Assembly (NCBI GenBank): GCA_018266435.1
Contig: JAFEAL010000021.1
Coordinates: 1-64,000, forward strand
Direction of reading: 5' to 3'
Source of the DNA: Bacteroidota bacterium
GTDB taxonomy: Bacteria > Bacteroidota > Bacteroidia > Cytophagales > Cyclobacteriaceae
Length of the DNA: 64,000 bases
Position numbers and translations under genes: made by a program. The notes under the pieces are model-generated. The model worked only from the letters and a program-made list of their open reading frames with translations, was not told the origin of the DNA and ran no database searches. Below, piece after piece: positions 26,783-36,700 of the stretch. Positions within the stretch are counted from its first letter, which is position 1. Every line of letters begins with the position of its first letter.

Positions 26783-27610
26783 TTAAACCTTTGCCTGGGC
26801 GGTAAAATTCTGAACAATGCTGAAGCCGGCTTCATCAATGCCATAGGTGAGTGCATCAATTTTGCTGGTGAAAGTATTGTAAAGAATAATAGCCAATGCA
26901 GAAGTTCCGATACCTAACGCTGTATTGATCAATGCCTCAGAGATACCGTTGGCCAACGCCACAGAGTCAGGCGCACCGGCAGTAGCCAAGGCCGCAAATG
27001 ATTTGATCATACCTAATACCGTTCCGAGTAGACCCATCAGTGTGGCAATGGAAGCAATGGTAGCGATAATTACCAGGTTCTTTTGCAACATGGGCATTTC
27101 TAATTGAGTAGTTTCTTCTATATCCTTTTGGATTAATTGGATTCTCTTATCCACTTCAATAGAAGTGTTTTTGGATAGTTCATTGTATTTATGAAGGCCG
27201 GCCTTCACTACGTTGGCTACCGATCCTTTTTGCTTGTCGCATTCGCTCAATGCTTGCTCTACGTTATTGGTCTCAACAAGGCCTTTGATTTTGTGTACGA
27301 AATTTTGAGTGCTTCCTTTGCCGGAGGCCATGCTGATGGTGATGAAACGCTCAATACCAAAAGTAATGACCATCATCAAAAGTGCAATCAAAACGGGCAC
27401 TAACACACCCCCCTTATATATAATACCCAGGTAATCCCCAGGCACCGGGTGATTGTGGTTGTCACCGCCTTGGAAATGTGACCCATCCCCAAGGACAAGA
27501 TAATAGATTGCAAAAGCAAGTGCGATTTCAATCACAATTGCCGCGATGGTAAATGTGGATTTCAAACTTCCACTTAACGATGACGAAGATGACTTGGACT
27601 GAGTTTTCAT
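26783..27610 (-). CDS. exbB: ExbB/TolQ/MotA-family protein (first gene of tonB operon)
   Basis: A 275-residue ExbB with a Ser-rich cytoplasmic N-terminus, an extra N-terminal helix (about 20-42), a second at about 66-86 (VLVPVLIALLMMVITFGIE), and the two conserved channel helices at about 180-245 (VIIATIASIATLMGLLGTVLG and ALINTALGIGTSALAIIL). It is the promoter-proximal gene of the exbB-exbD-exbD-tonB operon. The 219-base gap upstream is AT-rich and I see no confident -33/-7 pair in it. Confidence 0.95.
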   Translation of the reverse strand: MKTQSKSSSSSLSGSLKSTFTIAAIVIEIALAFAIYYLVLGDGSHFQGGDNHNHPVPGDYLGIIYKGGVLVPVLIALLMMVITFGIERFITISMASGKGSTQNFVHKIKGLVETNNVEQALSECDKQKGSVANVVKAGLHKYNELSKNTSIEVDKRIQLIQKDIEETTQLEMPMLQKNLVIIATIASIATLMGLLGTVLGMIKSFAALATAGAPDSVALANGISEALINTALGIGTSALAIILYNTFTSKIDALTYGIDEAGFSIVQNFTAQAKV

Positions 27611-27829
27611 AAATTTTAAGTAAAGGTTAAGGGTTTAAATTTAATGATTCTTAATTATTTCAGAATTTAAAAAGTTTAAATATGCAAGCCAGAACTGAAA
27701 TCCACAACAGCAAGCAATTAAAATTCTTAAAATAGTTTTACGAATGGCTGTATGCCTTGACCCAAATTACCTTGTACTTGCTCCCTTAAGTCGGGCAACT
27801 TAAGAAAGTCACACCTTTTTGATATTTTT

Positions 27830-28444
27830 TTAACCTTTACGTTGTGCAATGCGCTTGCTGATAACCGAGAGGATTACGGGTGTGGTAGAAACCAGAATCA
27901 TTACAATTATGATTAGCCCCAAGTGGTCAGTAAGGTTAGGAAACAGGTAGCTGAGCCAATAGCCCGCCATTACTACAGAAAAAACCCAGAATGTGGCTCC
28001 CAATGTATTATAGAGCCAAAATTTTTTGATATCTATTTGGGCTATTCCGGCCAGAATCGGTAAAAAGGTGCGAACGATGGGAATGAACCGGCCAAAAACA
28101 AAGGCCATCATTCCATACTTCTGAAAGTATTCCTGGGTGAGGTCAACGTATTTTTTCCGGTAAAAAAAGTTCTCCTTGCGGTGGCTGAAATAATTTCCGA
28201 ACCATTTTCCGAAAAGATAGCCAGTGGCAGTACCCAGGGTAGCGGCAATAATCAACAATACAATCAGGGTGGCTATGGGCAGTTTAATGAAATTCGTATG
28301 GCAAAACAGCCCGGCAGTAAAAAGAAGAGAATCCCCGGGTAAAAAAAAACCAAAGAAAAGCCCGGTCTCAGCAAAGACAACGATGAGGAGCAGGGTTACC
28401 CCGCCAAGGTGAATGATGGTTTCGGGGCTTAGCGACTCAGGCAT
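27830..28444 (-). CDS. DedA/SNARE-associated family membrane protein
   Basis: A 204-residue DedA-family integral membrane protein, starting at the ATG at 28444; an in-frame extension upstream is unlikely. The first hydrophobic segment (about 11-35, HLGGVTLLLIVVFAETGLFFGF) leads into the conserved FLPGDSLLF motif. The signature VFGRFIPIVRTFLPILAG (about 115-132) carries the basic residues needed by the family, which flips lipid carriers such as undecaprenyl phosphate or phospholipids across membranes. It is the only gene between the tonB locus and the alpha-glucoside locus, and is divergent from susC. Confidence 0.93.
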   Translation of the reverse strand: MPESLSPETIIHLGGVTLLLIVVFAETGLFFGFFLPGDSLLFTAGLFCHTNFIKLPIATLIVLLIIAATLGTATGYLFGKWFGNYFSHRKENFFYRKKYVDLTQEYFQKYGMMAFVFGRFIPIVRTFLPILAGIAQIDIKKFWLYNTLGATFWVFSVVMAGYWLSYLFPNLTDHLGLIIIVMILVSTTPVILSVISKRIAQRKG

Positions 28445-28697
28445 AGTAGGGGATGTATAGAGATTAACTTTTTTGCAAAGTACAAACTGATGTGCGCAAA
28501 ACAATAAACTGTAAAAAGTGATTTAGGAGATTGAACATGAAACAGATTATAGAAAATTTTAGAACAAAAGGATTCATACACACAAAGAGCAACTGTCATT
28601 TTTGCAATAGAAGATACAGGGTTTGGCTCTTTGGGTTGAGTAATAATTTATTTTATGATATTTAAAATAGCCCGCTATAAGTGTTAAAGAAGATACC

Positions 28698-28731
28698 GCA
28701 ATCGTTTACGAAAATTAACGAAATCGATTGC
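28698..28731. promoter_or_regulatory. Double LacI-type operator
   Basis: GCAATCGTTTACG (28698-28710) and CGAAATCGATTGC (28719-28731) form an imperfect inverted repeat, matching at 11 of 13 positions. Each arm contains a LacI-family core AANCGNTT: AATCGTTT (28700-28707) and AATCGATT (28722-28729). Their centres are 22 bases apart, about two helical turns. The second core covers the -33 TTG of the putative SusC promoter, as expected for repression. No LacI-family gene is in the window. Confidence 0.6.
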
Positions 28732-28759
28732 ACAAAAAAGAATAGGATTAAAATGTTTG
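28728..28759 (+). promoter_or_regulatory. Putative promoter of the SusC/SusD locus
   Basis: TTG (28728-28730), 21 bases, then AATGTTTG (28752-28759), one mismatch from TAnnTTTG. The -33 part lies inside the double operator. The leader to the ATG at 28887 would be about 120 bases. Confidence 0.4.
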
Positions 28760-28843
28760 TATCCTTGTTTAATTCTGAGAGAATCATCAATTTTAGAACG
28801 ATGTTCTGTTACCATAGACTAAACAATTTGGTTTCAGTCATTA

Positions 28844-28886
28844 TTAACCCTAAGTCGTTCTTTTGTTAACCCTAATTTTAAACCCT
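28844..28886 (+). repeat. Repeated TTAACCCTAA leader motif before SusC
   Basis: TTAACCCTAA occurs at 28844-28853 and again at 28866-28875, and a partial copy (AAACCCTA) runs into the ATG at 28887. The copies are 22 bases apart in the untranslated leader. They could act in translation or regulation. Confidence 0.4.
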
Positions 28887-31800
28887 ATGAACAGATTGTA
28901 TCTGAATGTGCGCAGGTATCTGTCAGTGCTGATGGTGCTTTTGGCGTTTAGCGCCTTTGCCCAAAAGACAGTAACAGGTAAAGTGACTTCGGCCGAGGAT
29001 GGATCACCCGTTCCCGGAGCGAATGTGTTAGAGAAAGGCACTGGAAATGGTTCCGTTACCGATGCCGATGGAAAATTCTCCATTTCGGTGGGCAATAACG
29101 CTACCCTTGTTGTTTCTTTTCTGGGATATGCCACTCAGGAAATAGTTGTTGGTAACCAGACTTCAGTTAATGTAGATCTGCAAGCTGACACCAAGTCATT
29201 GTCTGAAGTAGTTGTGGTAGGATACGGTACTGTGAAAGCAAAAGATCTTACCGGATCAGTAGCAACAGTAACAACTGAAAATTTTACCAAAGGGGTAATC
29301 TCTTCACCTGACCAATTGCTACAAGGCAGAACCCCTGGTCTTGTAATAACACCCTCAAGTGGTGAGCCTGGCGCGGCAAGCACCGTAAACATACGGGGTA
29401 CCTCCTCAATTACAGGTAACAACACACCCCTTTATGTAGTGGATGGTGTTCCATTAGATAATAGTACGGGTACTTCGAGCACTACGAGTGGTATAGAAGG
29501 TACATCCACTCCAAAGAACCCCCTGATTTTCCTTAATCCGGCAGATATTGAATCAATGACTGTTTTAAAAGACGCATCGGCAGCTGCAATATATGGTTCT
29601 CGCGGGGCCAACGGTGTAATCATTGTTACTACAAAGAGTGGAAAAGGAATAGGCAAAAAAGGTCAGTTTTCGTTCAGTACATATCAAGCGGTGGCTACAC
29701 CTCGTAGCCGCTATAACTTATTAAATGCTTCAGACTTTCTGAAGGGAGTAGAAGCGGCTAATATATCGGCAGGCGTTAGCCCAGCCGCTGCCGCTGCCGC
29801 TATAGCAGGGCCTCCTGTAAATAATGGCGCTAATACCAACTGGCAAGACCAGATTTACCGCACGGCCATTTCGAGTGGATATAACTTAGGGTGGGGCATG
29901 TCTACCGGTAAATCATCACTACGGTTAAGTGGCAACATTGAAAACCAACAGGGTATATTAAAACATAGCGATTTGCAACGCATGACGGGAAGAGTTAACT
30001 ACACTACCAAATTATTAAATGACAAATTGGTAATAAATGTATCTTCCACTTTTTCAAACGTCAAGGACTCGTATGCTCCAAATACAAATAATGCAGGCTA
30101 CCAAGGCAGTTTAGTGGGTTCGATGATCTCGTATAATCCAACGAATCCTATTTATAGTTCAACCGGCCCCAATGGATATTTTGATCTTCTCGATGGAAAC
30201 CGCAATCCTGTGGCTATGTTAAATGAATTCACAGATAACGACAACATTAACAGGACTCTTTCAAACCTCAACGCAAGCTATGAGATTGTAAAAGGCTTGG
30301 TATTCAAATCTACATTTGGACTTAATACTTCTCAAAGCGTGCGCAAAGCATTTGCTGATCCCCGTATCCCCACCGCGTGGGGCTTGGGTAATACACAACC
30401 AGCCACCAGTTCTGGGCAATCCTTTGGGATTAATTATCAAAACCCAATTACTGGAAATGGCCGGGGCACCTATCAATATTTAAACACCGTATCATATTTG
30501 GCTGAGGAAACTCTAACGTATGATAAGACCATAGGAAATAGCACCATCAATGCATTAGGCGGTTATTCGTATCAAACGTACCAAACTAATAGCTATGGCA
30601 ATGTCTATTGGGGATTGTACACGCCAGTGGTTAATGCAAGCGATAACTTCATTAAGGATAAGAGTGGGTTTAAAAATGTTGCTCAAGCGTATATTCCTCA
30701 AAACACACAGTATTCAATTCAGTCTTATTTTGCCCGTGTCAATTATGGGTTTATGGATAAGTATCTTATTACGGGAACTGTCCGTGTTGACGGTTCTTCT
30801 AAGTTTGGCGCGGCCAATAGATATGGGGTATTCCCGGCAGGTGCCATTAAATGGAAAATGTTAAAAGAATCTTTTGCTGAAAATAGCTTGGGGAGACTAT
30901 TCTCCGATTTAAGTTTCCGGACAAATTACGGTCAGATTGGTAACCAAGACCCGTTGACTCCTTATAGTGCTGTGAACTTAAATCAAACCATGGTTGATCC
31001 ATCTACCGGAAATCCTAGAACAGCACTTGATCACCAAGGGAACCCCAATTTAAAATGGGAGGTTGCCACTACAACCGGTGTAGGGTTAGATTGGGCAATC
31101 AAGAGCAGCCGGTTATCGGGTACGATTGATTACTTTAATACCCAGCGTAAGAATATGATCTTCTTTGGCCCAACCCCGGGAGGGTTTAGCGCTACCAGTA
31201 ACTACTATTCTAATTTGAAAGGTATTGTGGTGAACTCTGGCGTTGAGTTTAACTTCCACTACGAGGCAATTATCAAAGGGAAGTTTAATTGGAATATTGA
31301 TTATAACCAGACATTCTATCACAATACAACAAAGGACTTTCCTTACACCATCAATACTGGACAGGTTAATGGACAGGGCCTGTCTGGGGCGTATGCTCAA
31401 ACCATTACCAATGGATATTCTCTTTATACGTTTAATATGCCTGTATTCCAGGGATTTGATACCAATGGATACGCGAAATATGCAGACGGAGGTGCCAATC
31501 AACTGGTGGGCAGTGCACTTCCTAAATTTGCAGCAGGTTTAACCAATAACTTCACTTATGGAAATTGGAGCCTACAAATATTTCTTCAGGCACAGACCGG
31601 ATTTTACGTGTATAACAACACGGCCAATGCCCTTTTTCTTAAAGGTAGCTTAAAGACTGCACATAACGTTAGCTATGCCACCTACAATAGCCCCGAAAGC
31701 GGCATCAACCCAGGAAGTGTTTCTACACGCTTTTTGGAGAAGGGTGATTTCCTTCGTCTTCAAAATGTACAACTTAATTATAGGTTTGACTTGAACTCAA

Positions 31801-31985
31801 AAGTAATCCACTCATTAGCCATAAATGTCTCCGGGCAAAATTTGGCGTTGTGGACTAAGTACAGCGGGCTAGATCCACAAGTTAATGTTGACCATAGCTT
31901 AAATGGTGTTCCGTCTCGTGGGTTTGACTATGTGGGGTATCCTAGGCCGAGAACGTTTACACTGGGCTTAAATATGACGTTTTAA
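28887..31985 (+). CDS. SusC/RagA-type TonB-linked outer-membrane transporter
   Basis: A 1032-residue SusC-family importer from the ATG at 28887; the upstream TTG is not needed. The signal peptide ends near residue 26 (FSAFAQ). A CarboxypepD_reg domain (about 27-105, TVTGKVTSAEDGSPVPGANV) precedes the plug (about 115-235), which begins VVVVGYGTVKAKDLTGSV and includes ASAAAIYGSRGANGVIIVTTK. A 22-strand barrel follows, ending in an aromatic residue (GLNMTF). SusC pairs with a SusD lid lipoprotein to import oligosaccharides using TonB energy; susD follows 24 bases downstream. The locus content suggests alpha-glucosides as cargo, which is inference. Confidence 0.97.
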   Translation: MNRLYLNVRRYLSVLMVLLAFSAFAQKTVTGKVTSAEDGSPVPGANVLEKGTGNGSVTDADGKFSISVGNNATLVVSFLGYATQEIVVGNQTSVNVDLQADTKSLSEVVVVGYGTVKAKDLTGSVATVTTENFTKGVISSPDQLLQGRTPGLVITPSSGEPGAASTVNIRGTSSITGNNTPLYVVDGVPLDNSTGTSSTTSGIEGTSTPKNPLIFLNPADIESMTVLKDASAAAIYGSRGANGVIIVTTKSGKGIGKKGQFSFSTYQAVATPRSRYNLLNASDFLKGVEAANISAGVSPAAAAAAIAGPPVNNGANTNWQDQIYRTAISSGYNLGWGMSTGKSSLRLSGNIENQQGILKHSDLQRMTGRVNYTTKLLNDKLVINVSSTFSNVKDSYAPNTNNAGYQGSLVGSMISYNPTNPIYSSTGPNGYFDLLDGNRNPVAMLNEFTDNDNINRTLSNLNASYEIVKGLVFKSTFGLNTSQSVRKAFADPRIPTAWGLGNTQPATSSGQSFGINYQNPITGNGRGTYQYLNTVSYLAEETLTYDKTIGNSTINALGGYSYQTYQTNSYGNVYWGLYTPVVNASDNFIKDKSGFKNVAQAYIPQNTQYSIQSYFARVNYGFMDKYLITGTVRVDGSSKFGAANRYGVFPAGAIKWKMLKESFAENSLGRLFSDLSFRTNYGQIGNQDPLTPYSAVNLNQTMVDPSTGNPRTALDHQGNPNLKWEVATTTGVGLDWAIKSSRLSGTIDYFNTQRKNMIFFGPTPGGFSATSNYYSNLKGIVVNSGVEFNFHYEAIIKGKFNWNIDYNQTFYHNTTKDFPYTINTGQVNGQGLSGAYAQTITNGYSLYTFNMPVFQGFDTNGYAKYADGGANQLVGSALPKFAAGLTNNFTYGNWSLQIFLQAQTGFYVYNNTANALFLKGSLKTAHNVSYATYNSPESGINPGSVSTRFLEKGDFLRLQNVQLNYRFDLNSKVIHSLAINVSGQNLALWTKYSGLDPQVNVDHSLNGVPSRGFDYVGYPRPRTFTLGLNMTF

Positions 31986-32009
31986 CATAAAATAATAATT
32001 ATAAAAAGC

Positions 32010-33671
32010 ATGAAAAAGCATAGCAGAAATCGATTGATGAAGGTCATGGTATTGTTGACCATGTTTCTTTCTGTGTCTTGCTCGTTGGATGTGGTAGTGA
32101 AGAGTCCCAATACAATTCCTGTATTAAATGAATCAGGGGCTCCTACTCCGCCTGACTTGGCATCAGTCTATAATCAGTTAAACGGGATGATTACCCAAAG
32201 TAACTGGTTTGCCTTTGAAGAACATACTACCGATGAAATGATGGGACCCACGAGGGGGACGGACTGGGATGATTTCGGAACGTGGCGCAAACTGCATCTG
32301 CACACTTGGGACGCATCTCACAATCAGGTTAATGACACTTGGAATTTCTTGAATGGCGGCCTGTTCCAAACTACCTTAATCGCAGAGGCAACTACCGGTA
32401 AGGAGCAGATGGAAGGAAAATTTTTGAGGGCTTACTTTTCGTATTTAGCGTGTGACCTTTTTGGAGTGGTTCAGCATCGGCCTGCTACTGCAGCCGTAAA
32501 TGTTATTCCTGATGTGTACACCAGGTCTCAAGCGTGCGATTTTATCATCAGCGAACTACAAGCTGTGATAGCATCAAATCTCCTTCCTTCTTTTGATGGA
32601 ACAGCCGCAACCCGCACAGTAGCTAACCAAGAAGCTGCCGAATTTCTGTTGGCAAAAACGCTCTTAAATAAGGCTGTCTTTAAGCAAGATCCCAACCATG
32701 CTGCAGGTCCGTTTACCTTCGACCCTGCTGATATGACTCAGGTAATTACTTTGTGCAATCAAATTGCATCTAATCCTAACCTTGCAATTTCCACCAGTTA
32801 TTGGGATAACTTTACCTGGACAAATTCTACAACAAGCACGGAGAATATTTTTGTAAGACCTAAGGCAGCAGGGATTAATGTTCAGTTTCCCATCTATATG
32901 GGATCACACTACCACATGGTGCCAAGTGGTTGGAATGGTTTTGTCACGCTTTCGGATTTTTATAACGCATTTGATCCCAATGATGCCAGGAGAAATTCTT
33001 GGTTACCCAATTATTCGGATAGTGTTGGGTACAATGCGGGCTTTCTGATAGGTCAGATTTATGGACCAGCCGGTGGAAGCCCTGGAAGTGCAGGACCAGT
33101 TGGAACAAATAAACAGTTGGTGCCGCTTACTGATCGGAGCGGTAACCCGTTAGTTTTCACTTCAGATGCCAGTCTTTATTTCTCAACTGAAACCAAGGGC
33201 ATCAGAACCAATAAATACCCGATACATCCCTACACATTTGTTACTTCAAGTGGTTCGTCAAGCCCTAATGATTTTGTGTTTTTTCGTTTTGCTGATGTCA
33301 GGTTAATGAAAGCAGAAGCAATTTTAAGAGGAGGTACAGATCCACATGGTGAAACTGCTTTGGGTATTGTTAATGGAATAATTGCTAATCGTGGCGGGGC
33401 CTATATTAAAGGTAGTAATATTGCGTCACCTGCAACGGTGGGTCCTTCCTTAACCCCGTTAGCCTCCATTGATCTGCCCGGCTTACTAACTGAACGAGGA
33501 AAAGAATTGTGGTGCGAAGGCTGGAGGAGGAATGACATGATCAGGTTTGGAGTTTTCAATAACCCCGTGATGGAGCGTCCCACACCATCTGATCCCTCGC
33601 GTTGTGTTTTCCCTATTCCGCTTATAGCTCTTTCCTCTAACCCTAACCTGAAGCAAAACGTTGGGTATTAA
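32010..33671 (+). CDS. SusD/RagB-type substrate-binding lipoprotein
   Basis: A 553-residue SusD-family protein with lipobox Cys at residue 24 (LSVSC). It has the alpha-helical TPR-like SusD fold, the segment FLRAYFSYLACDLFGVV typical of the N-terminal SusD region, and C-terminal LLTERGKELWCEGWRRNDMIRFG followed by the FPIPLIAL ending seen in the family. It sits on the cell surface as the lid over its SusC partner and gives ligand selectivity. It is longer than B. thetaiotaomicron SusD but within the family range. A strong terminator follows. Confidence 0.97.
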   Translation: MKKHSRNRLMKVMVLLTMFLSVSCSLDVVVKSPNTIPVLNESGAPTPPDLASVYNQLNGMITQSNWFAFEEHTTDEMMGPTRGTDWDDFGTWRKLHLHTWDASHNQVNDTWNFLNGGLFQTTLIAEATTGKEQMEGKFLRAYFSYLACDLFGVVQHRPATAAVNVIPDVYTRSQACDFIISELQAVIASNLLPSFDGTAATRTVANQEAAEFLLAKTLLNKAVFKQDPNHAAGPFTFDPADMTQVITLCNQIASNPNLAISTSYWDNFTWTNSTTSTENIFVRPKAAGINVQFPIYMGSHYHMVPSGWNGFVTLSDFYNAFDPNDARRNSWLPNYSDSVGYNAGFLIGQIYGPAGGSPGSAGPVGTNKQLVPLTDRSGNPLVFTSDASLYFSTETKGIRTNKYPIHPYTFVTSSGSSSPNDFVFFRFADVRLMKAEAILRGGTDPHGETALGIVNGIIANRGGAYIKGSNIASPATVGPSLTPLASIDLPGLLTERGKELWCEGWRRNDMIRFGVFNNPVMERPTPSDPSRCVFPIPLIALSSNPNLKQNVGY

Positions 33672-33694
33672 GAAAAATTAAAATAACTAATCCA

Positions 33695-33730
33695 GAAAAG
33701 GCCATTAAATTTGATGGCCTTTTCTTTTTT
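33695..33730 (+). terminator. Rho-independent terminator after susD
   Basis: Arms AAAAGGCCAT (33696-33705) and ATGGCCTTTT (33714-33723), 10 bp with an 8-base loop, followed by CTTTTTT. It separates the highly expressed importer pair from the downstream genes, which probably depend on partial read-through, since no clear promoter lies before 33742. Confidence 0.9.
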
Positions 33731-33741
33731 ACAAAAACAGC

Positions 33742-36700
33742 ATGAAGTTCAGTTTACTCCTTATTATTTCATTTGTATTTTTTGCCTGTCAACCCAGCGG
33801 TAAAAAAACTCTCTTCACTTTATTGAATAACACAGGTATCCAGTTTCGGAACGACCTTAAAGAAGAAAAAAATAACAACGTTTTTGCCTATCGCAATTTT
33901 TATAACGGAGGAGGGGTAGCCATTGGCGATATTAATAATGATGGGTTGGCAGATGTTTTCTTCACCGGCAGCCAGGTGGCCAACCGGTTGTACCTCAACC
34001 TGGGAGGCATGAAATTTAAAGACATCTCCGCTCCGGCTGGTTTTGCAGAAAAAAAACAATGGAGCACCGGTGTAACAATGGTTGACATTAACCATGACGG
34101 CTGGCTCGACATCTACGTGTGCAATGCCGGAAATATGTTTGACAGCCTGCTTCGCAAAAACCAGTTGTTCATCAACAATCACGACCTCACCTTTTCTGAA
34201 AAAGCAGCTGAGTATGGGCTAGATGAAATGGGCTACACCACCCACGCTTCTTTTTTTGATTACGATGCAGATGGAGACTTAGATTGTTTTATCGTGGATA
34301 ATTCACCCATCCCGGTCAATACCCTAAACATTGCCAACACCCGTGATGTGCCCGCTCATCAATGGAGAGTAGCTCCTTTTCTCCGGTGGGGTGGCGACCA
34401 CCTATTCAGAAATGACAACGGAAAATTTAAGGAAGTAACTCAAGAGGCGGGCATTTATGGCAGCCTGATTGGTTTGGGGTTGGGCGTTACCGTAGGAGAT
34501 GTGAACCGTGACGGATACCCGGATATCTATGTGTCAAATGATTTTTTTGAACGTGACTACCTGTACATTAACCAAAAAAACGGAACATTTAAAGATGAAA
34601 TTGAAAATTGGGTACAGCACATGAGCCTGGCCTCAATGGGCGCAGACATGCAGGATATCAACAACGATGGCTACCCCGACATATTTACCACTGATATGCT
34701 TCCCGATGATGATTACCGCCTAAGAGCCACAGCATCGTTTGATAATTATGATACCTACCACCTCAAAGAATCTTCCGGGTTTTATCATCAGTTTATGCAA
34801 AATGCCCTTCAACTGAATAATCAAAATGGAAAATTTATGGAGATCGGGTATTACAGCGGAGTGCATGCCAGCGACTGGAGTTGGGGTGCCCTGTTGCTGG
34901 ATGCAGACAATGACGGGTATAATGATATCTATGTCTGTAATGGTATTCGCTACGACCTGACAGACCAGGATTTTATTAATTTCTTTTCAAACTCGATCAT
35001 TCAGGAAATGGTCATTTCGGGTAAGCGCGAAGAAGTGAGCTCCATCATTAGCAAAATGTCTTCAGCTCCTTTGCGTAATAAATTTTTTCACAACAACGGC
35101 AACCTCACTTTCTCGGATGCAGGTGAGCAAAACGGGATTACCCAACCTTCTTTTTCAAACGGTGCAAGTTATGGCGATTTGGACAACGATGGCGACTTAG
35201 ACCTGGTGGTGAATAATGTAAACAACGAGGCCTTTGTGTATCAAAACAACAGTGTTGAATTAACTAAAAACAACTACATCGGTTTTATTCTGAAAGGAAA
35301 AGACAAGAATACATTTGCTGTGGGCAGTAAAGTACAGGTATTTTCAAATGGACAGATTTATTACCGGGAACTGGTTCCTGCCCGGGGATTTCAATCATCC
35401 ATGGATTATAAGTTAATCATGGGGTTGGGTGCCGGCCAAACTAAAATCGACTCAGCCATTATCATTTGGCCCGATCACACCCAATCAAAATTGATGTCGG
35501 TGGAACAGAATAAAATTTATTCAGTTGACCAACTTGAAGCTGCCGGCAAAAGTGTTGAGTTAAGTAATAAAACATCCGGTCTTTTTTCATTGATTGGCAA
35601 TAATTTTATTAAGCACCAGGAGGATGAGTACGTTGATTTTTATACGCAACGAAATATTCCCAGAATGCTTTCCAAAGAAGGCCCGAGGTCAGCCGTGGGT
35701 GATGTAGATGGCGATGGTCTTGACGATGTTTATATCTGCGGTGGCTTTGATCAGGGCGGACAGTTATATATGCAAAACAGAGACGGAAAGTTTGCCGAGA
35801 GATTTCAAAAAGATTTTCAGTTGAACAAAAATCATGAAGAAGTAGTCAGCCTTTTCTTTGATTGTGATAAAGACGGTGATCTTGATTTATTTGTTGGTTC
35901 AGGCGGGAATAACCAACCGCCCCGCACGCCTCAGTTGAGCCACCGGTTATACAAAAATGACGGGCATGGAAATTTTACACTTGAGAAAAATGCTTTTCCT
36001 GAAAATAACTCTAACGTAGGTGCTGCTGCGGCTATTGACCTGGATGATGACGGAGTCCTCGATTTGTTCGTAGGTGCTTACAATACTTCGTTTGTTTACG
36101 GACTGATGCCGGGGAGTACGTTTTATAAAAATGATGGCAGTGGTCATTTCACAGAAATGCAACTGAGCAGCACAAAAGACTGGAACAAGTTAGGCATGGT
36201 AACCGGGGGCGTTGCTGTTGATGTAACGGGCGATAATAAAAAGGAGTTGGTAGCGGTGGGCGAGTGGATGAATCCAAAAATTTTTGAATTTACAAAACAA
36301 GGTATCAAAGAAGTACCGTCATCGCTTGCTAAATTAAATGGATGGTGGCAGTCGGTGGCCGTTGCAGATTTAGACGGTGACGGAAGAAATGACATCGTGT
36401 TGGGAAACATTGGCGAAAATTTTTACCTCAAGCCTGATAGCCTCAATCCTTCGCGGCTTTGGGTAAATTATTTTGGAGTAGATGGCAGCATACAACAAAT
36501 CATTACACGAACAGTAAATGGTAAAAATGTTCCTGTCTTTATGAAACGGCAGATGGAAGAACAATTTACTTACCTCAAAAAAAAGAATTTAAAGTACGCA
36601 ACATTTGCGTCCAAATCCATTGAAGAACTTTTTGACAAGGAATTGATCAATCAGGCGGTGAAATACACATTTAATTTTTGTCCATCGGTTATCGCCTGGA

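Larger units (their letters stand above)
28445..28886. other. Intergenic control region between dedA and the SusC gene
   Basis: This 442-base AT-rich region lies between divergent genes. Its right half holds a double operator (28698-28731), an overlapping promoter match (28728-28759) and a repeated leader motif (28844-28886). A 62-codon open frame crosses it, but its codons look random and it overlaps these sites, so I do not call a gene. The left part (28445-28690) shows nothing I can name. Confidence 0.6.

Noticed and set aside
28681-28869. 62-codon open frame upstream of SusC
   Set aside because: It overlaps the operator and promoter matches, and its product looks random.
29135-29656. Antisense frames in susC
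   Set aside because: Caused by codon bias of a long gene on the other strand.
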